Shown piece after piece: positions 54,078 to 63,500 of a stretch of 64,000 nucleotides of DNA (position 1 is its first letter; every line of letters starts with the position of its first letter). The DNA is from Clostridium magnum DSM 2767 (lineage in GTDB: Bacteria > Bacillota > Clostridia > Clostridiales > Clostridiaceae): the NCBI RefSeq assembly GCF_001623875.1, contig NZ_LWAE01000008.1, forward strand, positions 124,001 through 188,000, given 5' to 3'. A program made the position numbers and the translations under genes. The notes beneath the pieces were generated by a model, which was given only the letters and a program-made list of their open reading frames with translations, had not been told where the DNA came from and did no database searches.

Positions 54078-54214
54078 TTTATCCGATGACTACCCGCTCT
54101 AATACTCCCATCTTCTTCAAAGTGTACGTCACGAGCGGCTACGTCCCTGGATTCGTTCAACTAAGAATCAGGTGGGGTTTGAAACCCCATCTGATTCAAG
54201 TTTCCACTTCATAA
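54078..54214 (+). repeat. Dispersed intergenic repeat, copy 5
   Basis: Plus-strand sense and nearly identical to copy 1 at 716. Inner stem CCGCTC/GAGCGG and a perfect terminal hairpin (AATCAGGTGGGG, CCCCATCTGATT, with one G-T). A reading frame across it gives a spurious 65-residue peptide, probably not a gene. It starts 45 bp after the Lrp stop. Confidence 0.75.
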
Positions 54215-54223
54215 ATTTTCATG

Positions 54224-54284
54224 AATAAAAACCATGCATATAAGGAAATTTGTTTTCCAATTTATGCATGGCTTTTGTTTTTAT
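54224..54284. terminator. Terminator hairpin between the Lrp gene and gerKB
   Basis: Stem AAAACCATGCATAA/TTATGCATGGCTTTT enclosing a smaller hairpin (GGAAA/TTTCC), with T-rich tails both ways. Confidence 0.75.
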
Positions 54285-54322
54285 ATAGAACCTTTATGCA
54301 ATTTTCAACAGGCACATTTTTA

Positions 54323-55417
54323 TTACTTCTTCTTAATAGACTCTTTTATTCGTTGGACTAATAGTGCAATAATTGGAATAAAGACTGCTAATGGCAGGTG
54401 AACATAGGTTAGCGTTAATATCTGACCTATATATATGTGTTGTGGATAGTTTTTGGCTATAACCAATGAAGTGCCGAAAATCAATATGCTAAAGGGTACT
54501 GCTAAGTATTTTGTATCTTCTAATTTTGTAAGCTGAGCAGTGCCAAGCATTGCCCCATATGTAAATAAACTTATTTTAATAAATCCACCTACGACCATAA
54601 TAAGTATTAAAAATATATCTATCCTATCAAAGTATTCTCCTACATGAATTAAGCGCATAGTTTGAAGAAGGGGAAAGAGTGAAGTAGATGCGAAATCTAT
54701 TCCAAGTACAGATATAAACATTATAGAACTTAAGGTAAGGAGTATCCCTAAAAAAATGATAGCTAATACTGCAATTTTCCTTACCTTTGATCTTTCAACA
54801 GTAGATGGATATAGCATAGTTAATAATACAGTCTCACCGTAGGGAAAGGTTATGAGTTTCCAGCCTTCTTTAATAACAAATATTATTCCATTCTCAAGCA
54901 CTGGTTTTAAATTATAAAACTTTAAACTATCTGGTGAAGTAAATAAAAATATCCATTCTAACATAAAAAATGATACTAGCATAGTTAATATAAATTGTCC
55001 TGCTCTGCAAAGGTCTTCCATACCTAAATAGACACTATACCCAACTATTGAAACAAGCAGTAATGTAGTTAAATTAAAAGATATTTTAGGCATTGTGGTG
55101 ATTACTATAAGAGAGGTAATATCTCTTAATACTCTTGCAGCCTCATATGCAAAAAAAATTGTGTATATTATGCTTAAAGTGGTCCCTATAAATTTTCCGA
55201 AAATTTTAGGCATATATGTAACAATGGTATCATCAGGATATTTGCTCCACAAACCAGTATATATAATTTGCAGTATGATTGCTGGCAATATGTAGATAAG
55301 CATTGCTATCCATGCATCCTGTTTTGCATTTGGGGTTATAAGAAAAAGTAACGCACTACCATAAGGTGCTAATATAATACTACAAAATAGTTGAACTGCT
55401 GATATTTTTGTTTTCAT
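54323..55417 (-). CDS. gerKB: Spore germinant receptor subunit B (GerKB/GerAB family)
   Basis: 364 residues, about ten membrane helices, amino-acid-permease-like spore germination protein. It starts MKTKISAVQLFCSIIL and shows the family pattern throughout (for example IAMLIYILPAIILQIIY, helix 2). The B subunit is thought to bind the germinant in the spore inner membrane. AGGGGTAG precedes the start. It is third in gerKA-KC-KB, 31 bp after KC. Symbol is given by subunit order used in clostridia. Confidence 0.9.
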   Translation of the reverse strand: MKTKISAVQLFCSIILAPYGSALLFLITPNAKQDAWIAMLIYILPAIILQIIYTGLWSKYPDDTIVTYMPKIFGKFIGTTLSIIYTIFFAYEAARVLRDITSLIVITTMPKISFNLTTLLLVSIVGYSVYLGMEDLCRAGQFILTMLVSFFMLEWIFLFTSPDSLKFYNLKPVLENGIIFVIKEGWKLITFPYGETVLLTMLYPSTVERSKVRKIAVLAIIFLGILLTLSSIMFISVLGIDFASTSLFPLLQTMRLIHVGEYFDRIDIFLILIMVVGGFIKISLFTYGAMLGTAQLTKLEDTKYLAVPFSILIFGTSLVIAKNYPQHIYIGQILTLTYVHLPLAVFIPIIALLVQRIKESIKKK

Positions 55418-55448
55418 AATACTACCCCTTATGAAATTATTTTTGCTA

Positions 55449-56618
55449 TTATTTTATTGGTTTAGAAATTACCCCTGGGCCTTTTAAAGAAGAGTCCACA
55501 TTTACATTTACTTTTATATTTGGAAAGATGTGATTCCAGTTGTCTTCTGTTTTTTTCCAATAAGCAGGATGTTCTCTATGAATCAAGCCGCCGAAATCAA
55601 ATATATCTGCATTAAGTTTCTTTTGTGCTGCATTTAAAGCAAGTTTAACTTCATTTTCTATAGCTTCGCTTTGTAGTTTAGCTAAATCATCCATTATTTT
55701 TGGATCTTTCATAGGATCTAATTTGCCTGGCATTTCTAATATATTTGATTGTGATTTAATAGTTATTTCTATTGTTACGCTATCATTTTCTATAGAAGAC
55801 TTTATTTTGCTACTTCCATTTATGATAGAGAATGTTACTTTACTGTTATCGGGAGTAGTTACTGTTATATTTCCATTTTTAACTTTTCCTCTTATCCACT
55901 GCATACCACGGGTTTCATTAATATCTAAATAGCCAATAAGTTTATCTTTTTCAAATACACCAGTACCAGCGAGTTTAAAGGTGTTTCCTATATTATTGTC
56001 TTTGCTTATGTCGATAATTCCCATAATAGGTGCAGTTGTTTTACTTGATAAGGTACTGGCAAAATCTAACCTAGTTACTACAGGAGAAAATCCTCTAATG
56101 GATTGCAGTGTTATTAATTTTTTTACTGAATTTGAAGGTATTGGTTCGTCAATAGGTTTGAATGCTAATATTTTTGAAGCTTTATCTTTTGCTAGAAGCA
56201 AAGTGTTATCCGGCCTTGTTTCATATCCTCTTAGAATAGCATCAACAAGTAATGATAAACCAGATTCGGCCAGATTCTTGCCTATAACTAAATAGTCACT
56301 GTGGCCAAAGTATAGATTCCTGCCATAGTCTATAGATAAACGGTTTATAGCATCAAGGGGAGTATCTCCCTCCGAACTAAATATGAGAACCTCTGAGGAG
56401 GGATCTTGCCCACCACCTTTCTTAGAACTGGTACTTTGGGAGGAATTCTCCTGTGGATTTAATATTTGTACTGTTACTAAATACTTATTTTCTGGTGTAA
56501 GATCAAATCCTATTGCAAGCACTACTGCTAATTTTTCAACTTCCTGTTTTACACCTTTGCAGCTTGTAGCAGAAAATATAATTATAGTTGACATAAAGAT
56601 GCAAAATAATTTTTTCAT
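55449..56618 (-). CDS. gerKC: Spore germinant receptor lipoprotein (GerKC/Ger(x)C family)
   Basis: 389 residues. Lipoprotein signal with SATSCKGV (Cys about residue 20), then the Ger(x)C N-terminal region beginning KLAVVLAIGFDLTPE and the C-terminal domain (from about 215), including NEVKLALNAAQKKLNADIFDFG, quoted in part, which is the best conserved family block. Anchored at the outer face of the spore inner membrane. GTAAGGAG precedes the start, three bases after the gerKA stop. Confidence 0.92.
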   Translation of the reverse strand: MKKLFCIFMSTIIIFSATSCKGVKQEVEKLAVVLAIGFDLTPENKYLVTVQILNPQENSSQSTSSKKGGGQDPSSEVLIFSSEGDTPLDAINRLSIDYGRNLYFGHSDYLVIGKNLAESGLSLLVDAILRGYETRPDNTLLLAKDKASKILAFKPIDEPIPSNSVKKLITLQSIRGFSPVVTRLDFASTLSSKTTAPIMGIIDISKDNNIGNTFKLAGTGVFEKDKLIGYLDINETRGMQWIRGKVKNGNITVTTPDNSKVTFSIINGSSKIKSSIENDSVTIEITIKSQSNILEMPGKLDPMKDPKIMDDLAKLQSEAIENEVKLALNAAQKKLNADIFDFGGLIHREHPAYWKKTEDNWNHIFPNIKVNVNVDSSLKGPGVISKPIK

Positions 56619-56621
56619 AGT

Positions 56622-58241
56622 CTACTCCTTACTTTCCCTTTCCTCCATAGCTTTTGCTTGTTCTTCTTTTATTGATTTGATGCGAGATTCTGGTTTCCTC
56701 TTAATTGAAGATTTTCCTGTTATAAGCCAAGATCTTTTAGACTTAGCCCAAATAGGACGCCTAATAAGTAAATCTGGGAATTCTTTTGAGATAAAAGGTG
56801 CCAAGGGTGCCATATAGGGTATCCCAAAGGAGCGTTGAGATATAAGTGTCATAAATAGTATTATTATGCCACAAGTTAAGCCTAATAATCCAAAAGTCCC
56901 TCCTATTATTAATAATATGAATCTAGGTGCAGTAACTGCTGCATACATATCTGTGGCCGGAATGGCAAAGGAGCAGATAGCTGTAGCAGATACCACAATT
57001 ACCATTGGTGTGCTTACGATACCTGCCTCTACTGCAGCCTGGCCTAATACTAAGGCACCTACTACACTCATTGCCTGCCCCACAGACCTTGGCATTCTAA
57101 CACCAGCTTCTCTTAATATTTCATACATCAATAGCATTAGAAGGGATTCAAGCAATGCTGAGTATGGTACCCTAGAACGAGCTTTTATAAAAGTAATCAG
57201 TAAAGCTCTTGGGATAACCTCTTGATGAAATGTAGTTATTGCTAAATAAATTCCCGGCAAAGTAAGGGTAATGATAAAGGATAAATATCTTATCCATCTA
57301 TTAATGGTAGCAGGAATAAATTTTAAGTAATAATCCTCATTACTCATAAAAAATTCTATAAAAAGAGAAGGGACAGTTATAACTAAAGGGGTTCCATCAG
57401 TAATGATGGCAATTCGACCTTCTAGTATTTTAGATGCTACCACATCCGCTCTCTCTGTGGAGAAAATAGTGGGGAAAATACTTAAGGGGTCATCCTCTAT
57501 ATATTCCTTGATATAGTTAGCAGCAATTACTGAATCTATATCAACTTTATTTAATCGTTCTCTTATTTCATTTATTATTTTATAATTTGCTATATTAGAA
57601 AGATAGGCAATGGTAATGTCTGTTTTTGTTTCCCTTCCTATTTTTAAAGTTTCCATTTTAAGATTTACACTTTTAATTTTTTTTCGTATAAGAGTCATAT
57701 TAGTGGTCATAGATTCAGTAAAGCCCTCTCGTGGTCCGCGAATGACAGTTTCTACTTGAGGTTCTTCGATACTTCTCGCTGGTGGCTTAGTAACATTGAT
57801 TACCATTGCTTCATTTAATCCATCTATAAATAAAATAAGTTTTCCGCTTAATATTGAATTAATAACTTTATTCATATCTATATGTACATCTTCATCTCTC
57901 ACTCCGAATAAATATTTAGAATACTCTTTAGTCCATGGCGAATAGGTATATTCTTCACGCTTATTTGTCAGTTTTTCAATAATGGATTCTTCAATTAGAA
58001 CTGTTTCTATCATATTATTTAAATATACAAATATTGCACTATATTTAGGGTTATTTGTTATTTTAACTTCTCTAATAATTAAATCTGAGAAGTTGTTAAG
58101 TATATTTTGTATAGTTATTTTGTTGTCTTGTAATATATTTGAAACTTTAGTGTTTTCACATTGAGGTGTATTAGCATTTTTATTAGGCTTATAACTATTT
58201 TCATCTTTTAGTGAAAAGATAGTTTTTAAAAAATTTAACAT
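56622..58241 (-). CDS. gerKA: Spore germinant receptor subunit A (GerKA/GerAA family)
   Basis: 539 residues. A hydrophilic N-terminal part (about 1-310) is followed by five or so membrane helices and a short basic tail. Motifs EPQVETVIRGPREGFTE, FPTIFSTERADVVASKILEGRIAIITDGTP (in part) and VPYSALLESLLMLLMYEILREAG (in part) are characteristic. It forms the receptor with KB and KC. First gene of the operon; GGAAGGTG precedes the start. Its presence shows that the organism makes spores. Confidence 0.94.
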   Translation of the reverse strand: MLNFLKTIFSLKDENSYKPNKNANTPQCENTKVSNILQDNKITIQNILNNFSDLIIREVKITNNPKYSAIFVYLNNMIETVLIEESIIEKLTNKREEYTYSPWTKEYSKYLFGVRDEDVHIDMNKVINSILSGKLILFIDGLNEAMVINVTKPPARSIEEPQVETVIRGPREGFTESMTTNMTLIRKKIKSVNLKMETLKIGRETKTDITIAYLSNIANYKIINEIRERLNKVDIDSVIAANYIKEYIEDDPLSIFPTIFSTERADVVASKILEGRIAIITDGTPLVITVPSLFIEFFMSNEDYYLKFIPATINRWIRYLSFIITLTLPGIYLAITTFHQEVIPRALLITFIKARSRVPYSALLESLLMLLMYEILREAGVRMPRSVGQAMSVVGALVLGQAAVEAGIVSTPMVIVVSATAICSFAIPATDMYAAVTAPRFILLIIGGTFGLLGLTCGIIILFMTLISQRSFGIPYMAPLAPFISKEFPDLLIRRPIWAKSKRSWLITGKSSIKRKPESRIKSIKEEQAKAMEERESKE

Positions 58242-58372
58242 TTAATTCACCTTCCATATATTTTATTATCTGGCATAATGAAATAATTATTCATATATAT
58301 TAAAAGGTTGTAAATACTAACTTCTATTTGTATAATAGTGAAGGGTATTTTTGTTTAAAGGAGATAAATCAT

Positions 58373-59509
58373 ATGAAAAGTGTAACTTTAGGTTCTAACG
58401 GCATATATTCTTTTGTTGAAAAACTAAAAAATGAAAAAGTATTTAGTATATCTTTATTACTTGCAATTTCCACTTCTTTTTTTATAAAACCTCAAATATC
58501 CTATATAAACTTTAAAGTACTGGCATTGCTTTTTAACTTAATGATAATAATTTCCGCTTTTGAAAGCTTAAAAGTTATGGATAAGATCGCTCTGGAGATT
58601 TTATCGAAATGTAAAAATACTAGAACCGTTTCCAGAGTATTTGTAATAGTAACCTTTTTTGCGTCTATGTTGGTTACTAATGATGTGGCATTGCTTACTT
58701 TTGTTCCATTAGCTATATTTACCTTTAAAAAGGCAAAGGTTGACTCTATGAAAACAATAATAATTCAAACCTTAGCAGCTAATATAGGAAGCAGTCTAAC
58801 ACCTATGGGAAACCCTCAAAATTTATTTTTATTTACTCAATACAATTTAAATGCATTACAGTTTTTTTCTGTCACAATGCCTTTTGTGGTTCTTGGTATG
58901 ATGTGGCTTTTATTACTGAATAAAAGCGTTTTAAAGGAAGAAATAAATCTTTCCTTTAAAACTGTACATATAGAAGATAAAAAGAGGGCGATTATATATT
59001 TTATTCTTTTCCTATTTATAGTATTTTCTGTATTTGGATTGGTAGATTACAGATATACTTTCTTAGCTACATTATTGTGTATAATTTTCATGGACAAGTA
59101 CCTTATAAGAGAAGTAGATTACTTTCTGTTAGCTACTTTTATATGTTTTTTTGTGTTTATTGGGAATATATCTAATATTGAGTCAGTACAGGAATACTTA
59201 AAGCATTTTCTTCAAAAGCCAAATATGCCCTATTTTTCATCTATATTACTTAGCCAGATAGTAAGTAATGTTCCCTGTTCCATATTAGTATCAGGGTTTA
59301 CAGATAATTGGAAGGAAGTTCTTTTGGGGGTGAATGTCGGGGGGATGGGTACCCTTATAGCCTCATTGGCAAGTCTTATTTCATATAAAATATACATGAA
59401 TGAAAATGAAGAGAAAAATAAAGTATATTTGAATAAGTTTAACGTATATAATTTTGTAAGTTTATTGATATTTACATTTATAAGTTATTTATATATTAAT
59501 TATTTGTAA
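58373..59509 (+). CDS. ArsB/NhaD-superfamily anion permease
   Basis: 378 residues, about ten helices. Helix motifs VTNDVALLTFVPLA and SSLTPMGNPQNLFLF, with a related VSNVPCSILVSGF in the second half, give the twofold pattern of ion transporter superfamily proteins (citrate/dicarboxylate, arsenite). Substrate unknown. The start is the ATG at 58373 behind AAAGGAGA; an in-frame codon 45 bases earlier is not supported. It is divergent from the gerK operon. Confidence 0.85.
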   Translation: MKSVTLGSNGIYSFVEKLKNEKVFSISLLLAISTSFFIKPQISYINFKVLALLFNLMIIISAFESLKVMDKIALEILSKCKNTRTVSRVFVIVTFFASMLVTNDVALLTFVPLAIFTFKKAKVDSMKTIIIQTLAANIGSSLTPMGNPQNLFLFTQYNLNALQFFSVTMPFVVLGMMWLLLLNKSVLKEEINLSFKTVHIEDKKRAIIYFILFLFIVFSVFGLVDYRYTFLATLLCIIFMDKYLIREVDYFLLATFICFFVFIGNISNIESVQEYLKHFLQKPNMPYFSSILLSQIVSNVPCSILVSGFTDNWKEVLLGVNVGGMGTLIASLASLISYKIYMNENEEKNKVYLNKFNVYNFVSLLIFTFISYLYINYL

Positions 59510-59603
59510 ATTTAGAAGGATTTTCGTAGAAAACTTAGAATATATATTTAGAATATATAATTTATATAGAAAATGCTTATAACATAATAAGGAGGAATTT
59601 TTT

Positions 59604-60188
59604 ATGAAATCACTAAAAGGAACGAAAACTGCTGAAAATTTAATGAAAGCTTTTGCAGGTGAGTGTCAGGCAAGAAATAAATATACATATTTTGCATCTG
59701 CAGCAAAAAAGGAAGGATATGTGCAAATTTATAATTTATTTATAGAAACAGCTGAAAACGAAAAGGAGCATGCTAAAAGGTTTCTAAAGTTTTTAAATGA
59801 AAGCTTAAATGGAGAGACAGTTGAGATTAATGCGGCTTTTCCTGTAGGGTTAGGAGATACAAAAGCTAATCTTCTTTCAGCTGCAAATGGAGAGAATGAG
59901 GAGTGGGTAGAGCTATACCCTAAGTTTGCAGAAGTTGCAGAACAGGAAGGATTTCCAGCTGTAGCAGTAGCTTTTAGAAAAATAGCTGAAGTAGAAAAGC
60001 ACCATGAAGCAAGATATAGAAAACTACTTAGTAATATAGAAAATGATACAATATTTAAAAAGGATAAAGCTGTTCTATGGAAATGCAATAACTGCGGATA
60101 TATTCACGAAGGAGAATCTGCACCAGAAGTATGTCCAGCTTGTATACATCCTCAAGGATACTTTGAGGTATTTGTTGAAACTTATTAA
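59604..60188 (+). CDS. rbr: Rubrerythrin
   Basis: 194 residues. The N-terminal four-helix diiron domain has the EECQARNKY-type first helix (AGECQARNKYTYFA), AENEKEHAKRF and EVEKHHEARY ligand motifs. The C-terminal rubredoxin-like domain has CNNCGY and CPACIHP, giving the four iron cysteines. It reduces hydrogen peroxide in anaerobes. GGAGGAA precedes the start. Monocistronic with its own terminator. Confidence 0.95.
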   Translation: MKSLKGTKTAENLMKAFAGECQARNKYTYFASAAKKEGYVQIYNLFIETAENEKEHAKRFLKFLNESLNGETVEINAAFPVGLGDTKANLLSAANGENEEWVELYPKFAEVAEQEGFPAVAVAFRKIAEVEKHHEARYRKLLSNIENDTIFKKDKAVLWKCNNCGYIHEGESAPEVCPACIHPQGYFEVFVETY

Positions 60189-60237
60189 TTAACAAAAGAT
60201 AATTACAATTTTAATATTCAGCTTTTATAATTACAAA

Positions 60238-60294
60238 AATCACTATCTATATTTATTGAAGATCAATAAATTATGATAGTGATTTTTATTATAT
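60238..60294 (+). terminator. Terminator of rubrerythrin
   Basis: Stem AAAATCACTATC/GATAGTGATTTT enclosing a smaller stem-loop, T-rich tail. Confidence 0.8.
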
Positions 60295-60418
60295 TATAAA
60301 TTGTGAATTTTGGTTTGAGAATGTTGAATGATTTTCAACATTGATATAACTGTTGTTGTTGTAAAAATTTATTGAATACAACAAGAAAATTGTAAGTATG
60401 TGTAAAATGAAACAGTGC

Positions 60419-60462
60419 TGTGACAAAATTGTAACAAAACTGTAACATTGAAGTGATATGAT
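60419..60462 (+). promoter_or_regulatory. Three 11-bp direct repeats (TGTAAC type) and -10 before the giant repeat protein
   Basis: TGTGAC at 60419, TGTAAC at 60430 and TGTAAC at 60441 are exactly 11 bp apart. TATGAT (60457-60462) starts 16 bp after the last repeat, the same spacing as in the glycosyltransferase operon. Related words occur further upstream at 60391 and 60401. Confidence 0.65.
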
Positions 60463-60588
60463 GGAAAAAAGTCTAAATATTTCATAATAAGCACAGGACA
60501 TAGTTCAATTATAACAGAAAGGAGTGTTAACAAAATAAAAAGTAAATTCCATCAACTATTTATAAAAACAAGGGGAGAAGCTAGAATA

Positions 60589-63500
60589 ATGAAAAAATGT
60601 TTGTCAAAATCTTTAAGTTTGTTGCTATTGTCTTACACCTTATTTCAAGGGAATGCAGTACAAGCATCTGGTGTTTCTGTTGCACCCAGCCCTAATGAAG
60701 TGAAAATTACAAACAATGTAGGAAAAGCAGATACTATATATATTACTGGGGTCATAAAAGGAGATATAGTAACTGTATATAATGCTGCTACTGAAGGGAA
60801 GGCTATAGGGAAAAAAACTGTAACAAGTGCTAAAGGTGATGTAACAATATCTGTTGCTCAAGTTGGAAGCACAGAAGGAAGTGTATACATAACTGTTACC
60901 TCATCAGGAATGACTGAAAGCAGTAGAGCTGAGATTAGTTATTCAGGAGAGGCCGAATCAGAAGAGCCTTTAACTGATAATATAACTATTACAAATAATT
61001 CAGGAAAAGCAGATACAATATATGTATGTGGGCTTGCTCCTAATGATAAGATAAATATATATACTGCGGCTATTGGTGGGAAATTATTGGGGTCAGCTAC
61101 AGTAGGTGGAAGTAAGACAGATGTAACTAAATCCATTTCGCAACTTGGGGTATCCAGTGGAAGCATATATGTTTCAGTTACAAGTAAAGGAATGCATGAA
61201 AGTGGAAGAATAAAAGCTGATTATTCAGGAGAGGGCCAGTCTGAAGGGATAGATTCTGATAACGTAACAATTACAAATAACTCAGGCAAAGCGGACACAA
61301 TATATATTAGTGGACTAGCTCCTAAGGATAAGGTAAATATATATACTGAAGCTAGTGGGGGAAAGTTACTGGGATCTGCAACAGTTGGTGCAGGTAAGAC
61401 AGAGGCAACATTTAGTATATCACAACTTGGAACGAGTTCGGGAAATATTTATATTTCTGTTGCAAGTTCTGGAATGCTAGAAAGCAGTAGAACTGAAGTG
61501 AATTTTTCACCTGAAGGCAAATCAGACTCAGTATCAACTGATAGCATAATTATTACTAATAATTCAGGCAAAGCAGATACTGTATATGTTACAGGTCTTG
61601 TATCAGGAGATAAGGTAAATGTATATAATACTTCAACCGGTGGAAAATTACTGGGATCAGCAACGGCATCATCAAATGGTGATGCAACAGTTAGCATAGG
61701 ACAACTTGGAACTTCTACTGGAACTGTTTATATATCTACTACAAGTTCAGGTATGCTTGAAAGTTCAAGGGAAAAAGTAAATTACTCTGCAGAAAACCAA
61801 TCTAGCGCAGTAGATATTTCAAATATAACAGTCACTAATAATGCAGGAAGATCTGATACTGTATATGTTTCGGGAGTTGTAGAAGGTGATGTAATCAAGG
61901 TATACAGTTCATCTACTGGTAGTAGTTTGTTAGGTACTACAACAGTAGCATCTGGTGCTGTAGATGCAACTATTACTATATCACAACTTGGAACTGCAGC
62001 AGGATCAATATATGTTTCTATAACTGCTGAAAATAAATTAGAAAGTAATAGAATACAGGTTGATTATACTGCGGAAGGAAAATCCAGCAGTGTAGATGGA
62101 GATAATGTTATAGTTGCTAATAATTCAGGAAAGGCAGATACTGTATATGCTTCCGATTTAACTGCTGGTGATTTGATAAAGGTCTATGATAGTTCTAGCG
62201 GCGGAAATTTGCTTGGTTCTGCGACAGTAGGAGATAGTGATACAACTGCCAATATATCAATAAATCAACTTGGAATTTCAGCAGGAAGCATATATGTTTC
62301 TGTAACCGGTAAAAGTAAAAGTGAAAGTTCTAGAGTGAAAATTGATTATGGTGCAGAAAATAAATCTAAAACCTTAGATACAAATAATATAGTTGTTACT
62401 AATAATGTAGGAGCAAATGATATTGTACAGGTATCTGGTGTTTCAACAAATCAAGTAGTAAAAGTGTATGATGCTGCAAAGGGAGGAAACTTATTAGGTA
62501 CAGCCACAGTATCCGCTGGTGATACATATGGAACAATAACAATTTCACAACTTGGTACTGATGCAGGCAGTATTTATGTGTCTTTAACAGAAATAAATAA
62601 ACTTGAAAGTGATAGGGTACAAGTAAGCTATTCTCCGGAGGCTATTTCTGATGCTCTGAGTACAAGCAATATACTAATTACAAATAGATCAGGAAGTGCA
62701 GATGCTATTGATGTAACTGGTGCTTCTCAGAATGATATTATTAAAGTATATGATTTGGCAAAGGGAGGAACTTTGCTTGGGTCTGCCACAGTGGCAGCAG
62801 GTGACACGAAGGCTAGTATATCTATTGCTCAACTTGGAACGATCTCAGGAAGTGTTTATGTGTCTCGAATTAGCTCAAATAAAGCTGAAAGTGACAGAGT
62901 AAAGGTTGACTATTCAGCTGAGCCAAAATCTACTGCTCCAGGGGCTGCTAATATAATTGCTACAAATAATGCAGGGATAGATGATACTATACAAGTAAAG
63001 GGACTTTCTGTTAATGATTTAGTACAGGTATATGACTCAGCTCAAGGTGGTACTTTACTTGTAGCTGCAACTGTTGCAAATTATGCTACAGAAGCTACGG
63101 TTTCAATTTCTCAATTAGGAACTGATTCAGGTAATATATATGTTTCTGTAACTAGTACTAATAAAGGTGAAAGTGATAGAACTCAAGCAGCATTTTCTGC
63201 AGAGGCTCTGTCAAATTCACCTTCAGCAAGTAAAATAACTATTGTAAATAATGCAGGAATAGCTAGCACAGTAAAAGTAGATGGATTAACCTATGGCGAT
63301 ATAGTAAAAGTATATGATGACTCTAAAGTAGGTAATTTACTTGGTTCAGGAACAGTTAGTACATACGATACAGCAGTGACTATACCTATTACTCAACTTG
63401 GTTCTGATGCAGGAAAGGTGTATGTATCTGTTACTAGTAAGGGAAAACTTGAGAGTGACAGAACGGAGGCTGCTTTTTCTGGAAAGACAGAGAGTACTCC

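Noticed and set aside
54017..54214. 65-codon frame after the Lrp gene
   Set aside because: It is the translation of the dispersed repeat copy 5, overlaps the end of the Lrp gene and has no ribosome site. Similar peptides appear wherever the repeat is present.
60640..62902. Several short frames on both strands inside the giant repeat gene
   Set aside because: They recur with the repeat period and lie within a continuous 1137-codon frame with a signal peptide.
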